Source: an uncultured Bacilli bacterium
Lineage (GTDB): Bacteria; Bacillota_I; Bacilli_A; RF39; UBA660
Assembly: GCA_934085585.1 (NCBI GenBank)
Contig: CAKOHI010000005.1
Location: 49,502 to 113,501 of the forward strand
Direction: 5' to 3'
DNA length: 64,000 bases
A program made the translations under genes and the position numbers. The notes beneath the pieces were generated by a model, which was not told the DNA's origin, ran no database searches, and saw only the letters and a program-made list of their open reading frames with translations. This document shows positions 8,818 through 17,824 of the stretch, piece after piece. How positions within the stretch are numbered: the stretch's first letter is position 1; every line of letters begins with the position of its first letter.

Positions 8818-8844
8818 AAAAATCAAGGAATTCCCTCGATTTTT
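8818..8844 (-). terminator. Terminator of the dnaE-polC operon
   Basis: On the minus strand AATCGAGG pairs with CCTTGATT (one G-U) around a short loop and is followed by TTTTTTG. It begins at the polC stop codon. Confidence 0.75.
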
Positions 8845-11800
8845 CTAAAATAAACTAAGTTGTGCAGATTCGGGCATTCCATTAAAAACACCTAATTCTC
8901 TTAAAGCATTGACGGTTGTTTGATTAACTTTGCCACGCATTTGAAAGTCTTCAACACAATAGAACGGTTTCTTTTCTCTTTCTTCAATTATTTTATTTGC
9001 AACGTTTTCACCTAAACCATCTAATGCCATAAATGGCAAATACAAGCATTTATTTTCTTCATCTATATAAAATGTTTTAGCTAAAGACTTTGTTATATCA
9101 ATATTTTTAAATGAAAAACCACGAGCAAGCATCTCTAAAGCAACAGCTAAAGTATCCCCTACTGCAGATTCTTTTGCAGATGCTCCAAAACCTTTTTCTT
9201 TTATTTCAATAAGTCTGCGTTTTATGCCATCATATCCTTTAAGCATAGCATTAACATCAAAGTCACTTCTTCTGATACTAAAATATGCTGAATAATAATA
9301 CAAAGGATAATAAACTTTAAACCAAGCAACACGATATGCCATCATAACATATGCACACGCATGTGCCTTTGGAAACATGTACTCTATTTTTCTACAACAT
9401 TCAATGAACCATTCAGGAACACTAAATTCTCTCATGTAAGCAACATGTTCATTCCATGTCTCCGGTTCCTTTTTAGCTTTTCCTTTACGAACAAATTCTG
9501 ATATTTTAAACGCTCTAGATGGATCAAGACCATAATTGATTAAGCTAACCATAATATCATCACGACAACCAACAACTTCATTAAATGATGCAACATTATT
9601 GACAATTAAGTCACGCACATTGCCTTGCCATACATTGGTACCATGTGATAAACCGGCAATCTTAACCAAATCTGCAAAATGAGTTGGTTTAATTTCAAGA
9701 AGCATGTTAATAGCAAAGTTTGTCCCAAATTCAGGAATGCCAAGCGTCCCAGTTTTACATAGAATTTGTTCTTCTGAAACATTTAATGCCTTCGGAGATG
9801 TAAATAAACTAATAATATTTTTATCATCAAAAGGAATTTCATTTTTTATATCAATACCAGTTGTATCCCCTAAATATCTTAACATCGTCGGATCATCGTG
9901 ACCAAGGATGTCAAGTTTTAAAACATTATCATGAATAGCATGGAAGTCAAAATGTGTTGTATACCATGTACTATCAGGTTCATCCGCCGGATATTGATAT
10001 GGAGTAAAATCAAATACATCCATGTATTGAGGAATAACAATAATACCTCCGGGATGTTGTCCAGTTGTTCTTTTAACCCCAGTACATCCGATAGCAATAC
10101 GTTCAATTTCCGTATTATTTAAAATGATACCTTTATCTTCACAATATGCTTTAACATAACCAAAAGCCGTTTTTTCCGCTACCGTTGAAATGGTTCCCGC
10201 ACGATAAGCATGATCTTCACCGAATAATACCTTTACATGGTTGTGTGCATCAGCTTGATTATCCCCCGAAAAGTTAAGATCGATATCAGGCACTTTTTCC
10301 GCTTTAAATCCAAGGAATGTTGCAAATGGCATATCTTGACCTTCTTTTTTTAGTTTTATGCCACATTCACAAGTTCTATCAGGCATATCATATCCAGATG
10401 GATAAAGGCTTGCAAGGCTCTCACCAGTTTCATCTTCAAAATAAGATTTTTTACATTTTGGACAAACATAATGCGGAGGAAGGCCATTAACTTCAGTAAT
10501 TCCCATCATCGTAGCAACTAAACTTGAACCAACTGAACCACGAGAACCAACAAAGTAACCATCTTCATTTGATTTCTTAACCAATTTTTCAGCAATTAGA
10601 TAAATTACATCATAACCTCCACCAATAATACCTGCAAGTTCTGCTTCCAATCTTTCTTCAATATTTTTAGGAAGAGGATCCCCATATATTTCATGAGCCT
10701 TTTTATAAACCATATCTTTTGTAACTTCAGCACTATTTTCCAAAACCGGAGTATATAATTTATCTCTGATTATTTGTAAATGTTCAACCATATCAGCAAC
10801 TTTATTTGTATTAGTAACTACTATTTCTTTTGCTAAATCTTCTTCCAAAAACGAAAAAGCATCAAGCATTTCTTGGGTAGTCATAAAATACATATTAGGT
10901 AATTCCAAACCTTCCCTATTTAAAGGATGGATTTTTCCATTAGTTTTTTGATGAACAATAACTTTTCGATATATTAAATCTTCTGGTCTTAAATTATGAA
11001 CATCCCCTGTTGCACAAACAAGTTTCCCCATTGACTTTGCAACTTTTACAAGTCTTGAAACATATCCATTATATTCCATGATATTATGAAACTTTTTATC
11101 TTCTCCGATTAAATGTGAACAAGCTGATGCCGGTTGAACCTCAATAAAATCATAAAAGTTCATTAAATCTTTTAAATCATCATCAGATAAACCATAACCC
11201 TTATCAAAGACCTCACCATTAACACAACCACTACCAACAATTAAACCCTCACGTAAATTAATTAAATCAGTCCGAGGAATTTTAGCATCTTTTCCTTTAT
11301 ATAAATATTTAGTGTTAGCAAGACTAATTATTTTAAATAGATTCTTTAACCCTACCGGATTTTTAGCAATCAGTGTTAAATGAAAAGGTCTAGCAAACTT
11401 AATAGCATTTTCTTGATCTGCTAGCATTTCTAAATCTAGAGTTGTTTTAATATTTTGACTCTTTAACTCATACAACATTTTATAAAAACATTTACTTGTT
11501 CCTTCACAGTCATAATCTGCTCTATGATGTTTATCTTCATCCCATTCAACTTCTAGATTCTTAACTAAAGTAGAAAGCTTATGATTTCTCCATGTTGGAT
11601 ACATATTTCTAGCAAGTCCCATTGTATCAACAACAGTATTATTAAATTCACCTAAATTATATTTTTTACAGGCACTAGTAACAAAAGAAATATCAAATTG
11701 AGCATTGTGAGCAACCAAAGGTAAATCTCCACAAAACTCTAAAAATCTTTTTGTTACATTTTCTTCGCTATCTTTACCAACTAACATTTCATCCGTAATA

Positions 11801-13158
11801 TTAGTTAGTTCAGTAATAATTTTAGGTAATGGTGTTGGACAAGCAATAAGTTCATCAAATCTATCAATAATCTCATCATTTTTAACCTTTACAGCCCCGA
11901 TTTCTATCATTTGATCAATTCCACTATTTAACCCCGTAGTTTCTGTATCATATACAACATATTCTTGATCAAACAAAGGATACTCTTTATTTTTAAATAC
12001 AATATTAGATTCAACATCTACAACATTAAGTTCTGCCCCATACAAAGCTTTAAATTTATCTTTATCTTCTTTTCCTTTATTCATCTTTTGTAAAGCATTG
12101 AAAATATCCGGATAAGCTTGCAGTGAATTATGATCAGTTACAGCAACAGCTTTATGCCCTAATTTGGCAGCAAATTTAGCAAGGGTTGCAGTGGGAACCA
12201 CACCATCCATCATACTCATCATTGTGTGAGCATGTAACTCAACTCTTTTTTCTTCACAATCATCTTTTATACTTACATCTTTAGATGGAATAATCTCTAT
12301 ATTTCTGGCATTAATAACCATTTGATGTAAATATTCATCCATTTCCATATGTCCATGAACTCTATACCAAGAACCTATATTTAACTTTTTATTTAAATGT
12401 GCAAATTCTTCCTCATTAAATCGTACAATCTTCATTAAATAACTATCAGTTTTATCACTAACCTTTAAATTCATGATAAAAACTGGTCCCTTTTTTCCTT
12501 GTCTTTCTGATACTTCTTTAGCAAAAATATAAACCTCAACAATAATATTTTTTACTTCTCCTAGTATATTATTAAGTTTTATTACATCTCCATCTTTATG
12601 TACCCCCAAGATAACTGGACTTTCTTCTTCTTTTTTAGATGAAACACTTTGTTTTTCTAACTCTATTTCTTCTTGGATATTTTTTCTTTCATCTTCACTA
12701 ATATTTACTTCAATATTATATTCTCCCAACCCATATCTTTTTAAATTTTTTAAAATATCACTCGCTTCATGTAATAAATCACTCTTTTCAAAATCATTTA
12801 ATACATGAAAATAAATTGTATTATTTAATATTTCAATATTACTTTTTTTAATACTTACTAATGAAGGTCTTTTTATAATAATATCATCAATTAAATAATC
12901 TATATATCTTATTACATCACTATTATTAATATTATCATAACTTATATTTACATCACATAGCTTTTCTCCATTTATACCATTCATGGCACATAAAAACAAT
13001 CTATTTACACTTCCAACAGGTAATACATCTTTATTTTTTATATAAACTAAAAATTTATTTTCATTCTTTTTTAATACTACTCTTTCAAGTATTGAATCTC
13101 TAAACTCATCATCACTAAAAGAAATACTCTTAAAAAATCTATTTAATTCTTCATTCAT
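8845..13158 (-). CDS. polC: DNA polymerase III PolC
   Basis: 1437 residues, the normal PolC length. N-terminal region with an OB-fold (about 190-290), a PHP domain opening ELHAHTMMSMMDG (307-319) that is split by a DEDD 3'-5' exonuclease (DTETTG from 404, NAQFD near 485). The polymerase core follows, with VGSRGSVGSS (870-879), a zinc site C899-x2-C902 and C930-x-C932, and the catalytic PDIDLNF at 957-963. PolC is the main replicative polymerase of low-GC Gram-positives. ATG behind AAGGTGG, overlapping the dnaE 3' end by eight bases, so the two polymerases are coupled. Confidence 0.98.
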   Translation of the reverse strand: MNEELNRFFKSISFSDDEFRDSILERVVLKKNENKFLVYIKNKDVLPVGSVNRLFLCAMNGINGEKLCDVNISYDNINNSDVIRYIDYLIDDIIIKRPSLVSIKKSNIEILNNTIYFHVLNDFEKSDLLHEASDILKNLKRYGLGEYNIEVNISEDERKNIQEEIELEKQSVSSKKEEESPVILGVHKDGDVIKLNNILGEVKNIIVEVYIFAKEVSERQGKKGPVFIMNLKVSDKTDSYLMKIVRFNEEEFAHLNKKLNIGSWYRVHGHMEMDEYLHQMVINARNIEIIPSKDVSIKDDCEEKRVELHAHTMMSMMDGVVPTATLAKFAAKLGHKAVAVTDHNSLQAYPDIFNALQKMNKGKEDKDKFKALYGAELNVVDVESNIVFKNKEYPLFDQEYVVYDTETTGLNSGIDQMIEIGAVKVKNDEIIDRFDELIACPTPLPKIITELTNITDEMLVGKDSEENVTKRFLEFCGDLPLVAHNAQFDISFVTSACKKYNLGEFNNTVVDTMGLARNMYPTWRNHKLSTLVKNLEVEWDEDKHHRADYDCEGTSKCFYKMLYELKSQNIKTTLDLEMLADQENAIKFARPFHLTLIAKNPVGLKNLFKIISLANTKYLYKGKDAKIPRTDLINLREGLIVGSGCVNGEVFDKGYGLSDDDLKDLMNFYDFIEVQPASACSHLIGEDKKFHNIMEYNGYVSRLVKVAKSMGKLVCATGDVHNLRPEDLIYRKVIVHQKTNGKIHPLNREGLELPNMYFMTTQEMLDAFSFLEEDLAKEIVVTNTNKVADMVEHLQIIRDKLYTPVLENSAEVTKDMVYKKAHEIYGDPLPKNIEERLEAELAGIIGGGYDVIYLIAEKLVKKSNEDGYFVGSRGSVGSSLVATMMGITEVNGLPPHYVCPKCKKSYFEDETGESLASLYPSGYDMPDRTCECGIKLKKEGQDMPFATFLGFKAEKVPDIDLNFSGDNQADAHNHVKVLFGEDHAYRAGTISTVAEKTAFGYVKAYCEDKGIILNNTEIERIAIGCTGVKRTTGQHPGGIIVIPQYMDVFDFTPYQYPADEPDSTWYTTHFDFHAIHDNVLKLDILGHDDPTMLRYLGDTTGIDIKNEIPFDDKNIISLFTSPKALNVSEEQILCKTGTLGIPEFGTNFAINMLLEIKPTHFADLVKIAGLSHGTNVWQGNVRDLIVNNVASFNEVVGCRDDIMVSLINYGLDPSRAFKISEFVRKGKAKKEPETWNEHVAYMREFSVPEWFIECCRKIEYMFPKAHACAYVMMAYRVAWFKVYYPLYYYSAYFSIRRSDFDVNAMLKGYDGIKRRLIEIKEKGFGASAKESAVGDTLAVALEMLARGFSFKNIDITKSLAKTFYIDEENKCLYLPFMALDGLGENVANKIIEEREKKPFYCVEDFQMRGKVNQTTVNALRELGVFNGMPESAQLSLF

Positions 13159-15997
13159 TTTTACCCACCTTCTTTATATTATTAACAATTATACTTACTT
13201 TGTCAAATCTTTTTGAAACAGTACCACTTACTTCTACTAAATCATGTACTTTAATATCATTAAGTAACTCATAATCTTTAGGAAAAATAGTAAAATCACC
13301 TACTTTAGTTTCATCACTACCACTCATAAAAGCCATATCTTCATTCTTTTTTGTTTTAATACTTCGTAATCTTTCAACTAACACTACACACTTTACATTT
13401 TTAAATAAATACTTATCCATATTTTCTAATTTAAAACAATTTTTATATTTACTTGAAGGATGATTACTTATAAATCTTCCATATACTTCATATTCCATAT
13501 CTTTTATAGTATCTTCATTATATTCATTTACTTCAAATAGCATAGGTTTTTTTATCGAATTATTTCCATCATATAAATTAACATAATTTAATAATGTATC
13601 AATATTTTCTATTAATGTATGCCTATTTATATTAAACGAATCAAATACTCCAGCTTTTATTAAAACTTCAAAAATATCGCCATTTACAAAATCTTTTGTT
13701 TTATACAAAAAATCAAATATATCTAAAAATCCTTCTTTTCTTGATAACACAATTTTTTCTGCTAATTCTTTTGAAACACCTTTTATTTCTCCGAATGGCA
13801 TAATTAACGATTTTCCTTTTACATAATAATTATTTTTACTTAAATTTATATCGGGTTTTATAATTTTAAATCCTTTATTTTTAAGATAATTAACCGAATT
13901 ATTTAAAGTATTTCCATCTTTACTATTAATCATTTCTATTATAAAATACTCAGGATATTTAACTTTTAAATAAGCCATTTGATAAGCAACCAAAGCATAC
14001 GCAACAGAATGTGATTTATTAAATCCATAATTTGCAAACTTCACAATAAAACCATATATCTTATTTGCTAAATCTTCATTATATCCATTTTTTATAGCTT
14101 GCCTTATAAATTTTTCCTTTTCTTCCTGAATAATATTTTCTTTCTTTTTAGAAATAGCCCTTCTTATTATATCAGCTTGTGCTAAACTATAACCTCCAAC
14201 AATTCTTAATATAGCCATTATTTGTTCTTGATATATTATTATTCCATAAGTATCTTTTAAAATTTTTTCTAAACTCTTATCAATATAATCTATTTTTTCT
14301 TGACCATTTTTTCTTAAAATATAATGATCTACCTGCATCAAAGCTCCCGGTCTTCCAAGTGCAATACCAGCTACTAAATCATTAAAACAACTAGGTTTTA
14401 ATTTCATAATTAAACTTTTAAGTAATGGTGTTTCAAATTGAAAAATCCCATCAGTCTTCCCACTTGCAAATAGTTTATAAACTTCCATATCATTTAAATC
14501 AATATTTTTAAGTTTATCATGTCCGATTACATCTAAAATATTTGCAATCATACTTAGATTTTTAACAGCTAAAAAATCCATTTTCAAAAGTCCAATATTT
14601 TCCAAATAATCCATCGTACACCCAGTAATAAGGGTCTCATTCATAATATGAATTGGTATAACTTCATCTAAATCTATGCTAGAAATAACAACACCTGCAG
14701 CATGAACTGAAGTATTTTTCTTTAAATTTTCAAGATGTAAACAAATACCATACAATTTTTTTATTTCTTTATAATTATTAATATATTTCTTTAAAACTTC
14801 ATTATTCAAATTATTTTTTAAACCTAAAGAACCATTAATATTTTTTATAAACCCATCAAGTAAATTATTATTTATATTTAATATCCTGCCTATATCTCTT
14901 AAAACTAATTTACTCTTTAATGTATTAAATGTAAGTCCCAAAGCTACTCTATTTTCACCATATTTATGCTTAACATATTCTATTACTTCTTCTCTCTTAT
15001 AGGTATCAAAGTCTATATCAATATCTGGCATAGTAACTCTTTCAGGATTTAAAAATCTCTCAAACATAAGCCCATACTTCAAAGGATCAATATCAGTTAT
15101 ACCAATTGAATAACTTACCAAAGATCCTGCTGCTGAACCTCTTCCTGGACCCACTAATATATTATTTTTTTTAGCATATAAAACATAATCATAAACTATT
15201 AAAAAATAATCTACAAATCCCATTTTATTAATTACATCTAATTCATATTCTAATCTTTTAATATATTTATCTGATACATTACCATTTAATCTTTTATTTA
15301 ATCCCTTAAAACTTAAATTTTTCAAAAACTCATACGAATTATCAATATACTTTGGAATATATTTCTCATTAAAGATAAATTCTAATTCAATTTGATTAAT
15401 AAATTCATCAACCACACCAAGGTATTCAGAATCACTCAAATAATAACAATTACTATAATCTTTTATCTCATCTTTTCTCAAAAGATCCAAATACTTCATA
15501 TATGGCATATCTTCTTTTTTCAAAAATCTTATATCATTAACAAAAACAACCTTACTAGTAACCTTTAATTCATTTATTCTTTCTATATTACTTTTGTATC
15601 CCATATAAACATTAAAAATATTATTTATTTCATTATAAATACTTCTACTTTCATATGGAAGAATAACTAAAATATTTTCCTTGTATTTAATTAAATCTTC
15701 AAGTAATAAATCTCTTTTTTCTTTTATTGTATGTATCTTTAACAAGTTTTTATAACCTAAATAATTTTTAGCATATAAATAAATTTCTAAATCATTTACC
15801 TTTATAGATAAACCCACTATAGGTTTAATTCCATTATTTTTACAAGCATTATAAAAATCAAACACTCCATATAAATTATCATCACATATCCCACATACCT
15901 TTATATTTTTCTCAAGCAAAAAATTAATTAAGTCTGGAATCTTAATTAAACTTTTTAATAATGAATAATCCGTAGTTACTTTTAAAGGTACATACAT
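13151..15997 (-). CDS. dnaE: DNA polymerase III alpha subunit DnaE
   Basis: 948 residues, a DnaE3-type length. Polymerase motifs: VGPGRGSAAGSLV (282-294) and catalytic PDIDIDF (324-330); helix-hairpin-helix and OB-like segments near the C-terminus. The N-terminal PHP domain is degenerate: it starts VTTDYSLLKSLIK where active PHP domains have HTxYSxLDG, so the metal-binding His is lost. In Bacilli, DnaE extends RNA primers before PolC takes over. ATG preceded by AAGGAG; a TATAAT lies about 20 bases upstream. It shares an operon and an 8-base overlap with polC. Confidence 0.97.
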   Translation of the reverse strand: MYVPLKVTTDYSLLKSLIKIPDLINFLLEKNIKVCGICDDNLYGVFDFYNACKNNGIKPIVGLSIKVNDLEIYLYAKNYLGYKNLLKIHTIKEKRDLLLEDLIKYKENILVILPYESRSIYNEINNIFNVYMGYKSNIERINELKVTSKVVFVNDIRFLKKEDMPYMKYLDLLRKDEIKDYSNCYYLSDSEYLGVVDEFINQIELEFIFNEKYIPKYIDNSYEFLKNLSFKGLNKRLNGNVSDKYIKRLEYELDVINKMGFVDYFLIVYDYVLYAKKNNILVGPGRGSAAGSLVSYSIGITDIDPLKYGLMFERFLNPERVTMPDIDIDFDTYKREEVIEYVKHKYGENRVALGLTFNTLKSKLVLRDIGRILNINNNLLDGFIKNINGSLGLKNNLNNEVLKKYINNYKEIKKLYGICLHLENLKKNTSVHAAGVVISSIDLDEVIPIHIMNETLITGCTMDYLENIGLLKMDFLAVKNLSMIANILDVIGHDKLKNIDLNDMEVYKLFASGKTDGIFQFETPLLKSLIMKLKPSCFNDLVAGIALGRPGALMQVDHYILRKNGQEKIDYIDKSLEKILKDTYGIIIYQEQIMAILRIVGGYSLAQADIIRRAISKKKENIIQEEKEKFIRQAIKNGYNEDLANKIYGFIVKFANYGFNKSHSVAYALVAYQMAYLKVKYPEYFIIEMINSKDGNTLNNSVNYLKNKGFKIIKPDINLSKNNYYVKGKSLIMPFGEIKGVSKELAEKIVLSRKEGFLDIFDFLYKTKDFVNGDIFEVLIKAGVFDSFNINRHTLIENIDTLLNYVNLYDGNNSIKKPMLFEVNEYNEDTIKDMEYEVYGRFISNHPSSKYKNCFKLENMDKYLFKNVKCVVLVERLRSIKTKKNEDMAFMSGSDETKVGDFTIFPKDYELLNDIKVHDLVEVSGTVSKRFDKVSIIVNNIKKVGKNE

Positions 15998-16091
15998 ACT
16001 AAACTCCTTGTAAAGTAATTATATCACGGATAACTTTTATTTTTAAGTGTTTTTTTTATATTTTTATCCATATTAATATCAAGGTGATATT

Positions 16092-16733
16092 TTGAAAGCT
16101 TGTGAAAAAATTTTAATTCATTTAATTTTATTATTTGCAATCGGAGGTTTCTTTGGATACATTTTTGAAACATTCTGGGAACTAATTAAAACTAAAAAAA
16201 TAGTAAATCGTCAAGGACTTTGGTATAGTGTATTTAAGCCTATTTATGGAATTGGACTTATACTACTTACTTTATTACTTTTTAAATTAAAAGATAAAAA
16301 CTTTATAATTATATTTATATGTGGAATTATAATTGGTACAGTTTTTGAATATATAGCATCACTATTTCAAGAATACATTTTTCATACTTGCTCTTGGGAC
16401 TATAGTAAAATGAGTGCTAATTTAGATGGCAGAGTAAATCTTTTATATTCATTTCTATGGGGCATACTATCCTTATCATGGATAAAACTTGGCTATCCTT
16501 ATTATATAAAATTATTTAATTTAGTATATAACCACCAATTTCTTAAAATATTAACCTTTTTACTTTTACTATTTTTAATATTCGATATTACTATTACTTC
16601 ATTAATAACTAAAAGATATTCCGAACGTAAAGAAAAAATACCAGCCACATCAAAACTAGATAAATTTATAGATAAACACTACAAAAACAGTGTTTTTGAG
16701 AAAAAATTTCCAAATATGAAGCTAAAAACATAA
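16092..16733 (+). CDS. CmpB-like putative ABC transporter permease family membrane protein
   Basis: 213 residues from a TTG behind AAGGTGAT. About five hydrophobic segments. The N-terminal GGFFGYIFETFWELI and GLWYSVFKPIYGIGLILL patterns and the later SLFQEYIFHTCSWDYS are typical of the family named putative ABC-transporter type IV (CmpB), whose function has never been clear. No ATPase neighbour. Divergent from dnaE and 28 bases upstream of the rpmB promoter hexamer region, so probably transcribed alone. Confidence 0.7.
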   Translation: MKACEKILIHLILLFAIGGFFGYIFETFWELIKTKKIVNRQGLWYSVFKPIYGIGLILLTLLLFKLKDKNFIIIFICGIIIGTVFEYIASLFQEYIFHTCSWDYSKMSANLDGRVNLLYSFLWGILSLSWIKLGYPYYIKLFNLVYNHQFLKILTFLLLLFLIFDITITSLITKRYSERKEKIPATSKLDKFIDKHYKNSVFEKKFPNMKLKT

Positions 16734-16740
16734 GTAATAT

Positions 16741-16769
16741 TTGACAAACATAAAATATATTGTTAAAAT
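16741..16769 (+). promoter_or_regulatory. rpmB promoter
   Basis: TTGACA at 16741-16746, 17-bp spacer, TAAAAT at 16764-16769. AAGGAG follows before the ATG at 16802. Confidence 0.85.
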
Positions 16770-16801
16770 TAATAGGTAAACAAAAAAAAGGAGTGAGAAA
16801 A

Positions 16802-16972
16802 ATGGCTACAAAAGTAACTACTAAAAAACCTTTAACTGGTAATAGAAGATCACATGCTTTAAATGCAACTAAAATGAAACAAAAACCAAATTTACAAAAA
16901 AAGACAATTAATGGAGAAAAAGTAATCATTAGTGCTAGAGAAGCAAGAACTTTAAATAAAAAAGCTGCATAA
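16802..16972 (+). CDS. rpmB: 50S ribosomal protein bL28
   Basis: 56 residues. The ATG at 16802 follows AAAAGGAG; a longer frame from 16760 would start inside the promoter. KKPLTGNRRSHALNATK with NLQKKT and VIISAREARTL are the bL28 signatures. The protein is a little short, lacking the N-terminal CxxC zinc motif (it begins MATKVTTKKP), so it is a zinc-independent form. Monocistronic with its own promoter and terminator, as in Bacilli. Confidence 0.95.
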   Translation: MATKVTTKKPLTGNRRSHALNATKMKQKPNLQKKTINGEKVIISAREARTLNKKAA

Positions 16973-16997
16973 TTAATAATATTATGTAGTTTTTTTG
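16965..16997 (+). terminator. rpmB terminator
   Basis: CTGCATAAT pairs with ATTATGTAG (one G-U) around a 7-base loop and is followed by eight T. The stem begins inside the last codons. Confidence 0.85.
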
Positions 16998-17029
16998 TAT
17001 AAAATTATTTTTAATACATATACTATTAT

Positions 17030-17099
17030 TAGCAAGGATGATGTAAATCTTTGCTAGTATAAATAAAGACGGGATTATTTTTCTCCCGTCATTTTTTTT
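17030..17099 (+). ncRNA. Two consecutive hairpins, the second a terminator; possible small RNA
   Basis: Hairpin 1: TAGCAAGGAT/ATCTTTGCTA (17030-17056, one G-U). Hairpin 2: GACGGGA/TCCCGTC (17068-17090) followed by ATTTTTTTT. The GC-rich second stem stands out in this genome. It lies 33 bases after the rpmB terminator, so it is not needed to end rpmB. A TATACT at about 17019 could be a -10. Either a backup terminator or a roughly 70-nt RNA. From 17100 to 17233 nothing else is seen. Confidence 0.35.
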
Positions 17100-17233
17100 G
17101 CATTATAGTTCATAATCTTGTAATTTATTACATAAATCATCCTATATATCTTAAAATGTAATATTGTATCTACTAGATATTTTCTATCTTTTCAATAGAC
17201 AAATAATCATTAAATAAAGTATCCAAATCATTT

Positions 17234-17824
17234 TCACTTTAAATTTTCTTCCATCAAAGATTTAACTGTATTATACAAAAGTTCATTGGCAGATTCCATA
17301 TCCATATCAGTAACTTTAAATGGTTTACCATATCTTATAACTAGATTCTTGCTATGAAATACATAATCACCAGTTATACCAAAAGGTACCAAATAAGCAT
17401 CAGTTTTTTTAGCCATAGAAACAGTTCCATATTTAAATGGAAGCAAAAATTCTTCTGTTTTATTTCTAGTTCCCTCTGGAAACAAACCAATTGCTCCGCC
17501 CGCTTTTAATGTTTTAATTGCTTCTTCTTTAGCTTTCCCATCATGATTTTGCCTATCTACACTTATACATCCAACCGCAGAAAAAAACCATCTTGTTTTT
17601 TTATTATCAAAATACTCTTTTTTAGCCATATATCTAATATATCTTTTCGTTGATATAATTGATAAACATTGATCATATAAATGTTTATGGTTACCCACAA
17701 TTAATATAGCACCATCTTTAGGTATATTTTCTTTCCCTATAATCGTAGGTTTGTAATACCACCTAAATATAGGTCCAAGAATAGCTCTACCAAATCTATA
17801 TAAAAATGGCATCTTATTCATCAT
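17234..17824 (-). CDS. 1-acyl-sn-glycerol-3-phosphate acyltransferase-like protein
   Basis: About 196 residues. The frame opens at a GTG (17830) but GAGGTGAT places the start at ATG 17824 or 17821. PlsC/LPLAT motifs: GNHKHLYDQ (the HX4D-type motif, with catalytic His) and FPEGTRN. Acylates lysophosphatidate in membrane phospholipid synthesis. Last gene of a three-gene operon with the acyl-activating enzyme, overlapping its 3' end. A second, different PlsC-like gene opens the operon, so the two probably differ in substrate or acyl donor. Confidence 0.85.
   Translation of the reverse strand: MMNKMPFLYRFGRAILGPIFRWYYKPTIIGKENIPKDGAILIVGNHKHLYDQCLSIISTKRYIRYMAKKEYFDNKKTRWFFSAVGCISVDRQNHDGKAKEEAIKTLKAGGAIGLFPEGTRNKTEEFLLPFKYGTVSMAKKTDAYLVPFGITGDYVFHSKNLVIRYGKPFKVTDMDMESANELLYNTVKSLMEENLK

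Noticed and set aside
9704..10122. Three 60-65 codon frames opposite or within polC
   Set aside because: They are shadows of polC with no SD or family signal.
16760..16801. Upstream start for rpmB
   Set aside because: It begins within the promoter, before the SD.
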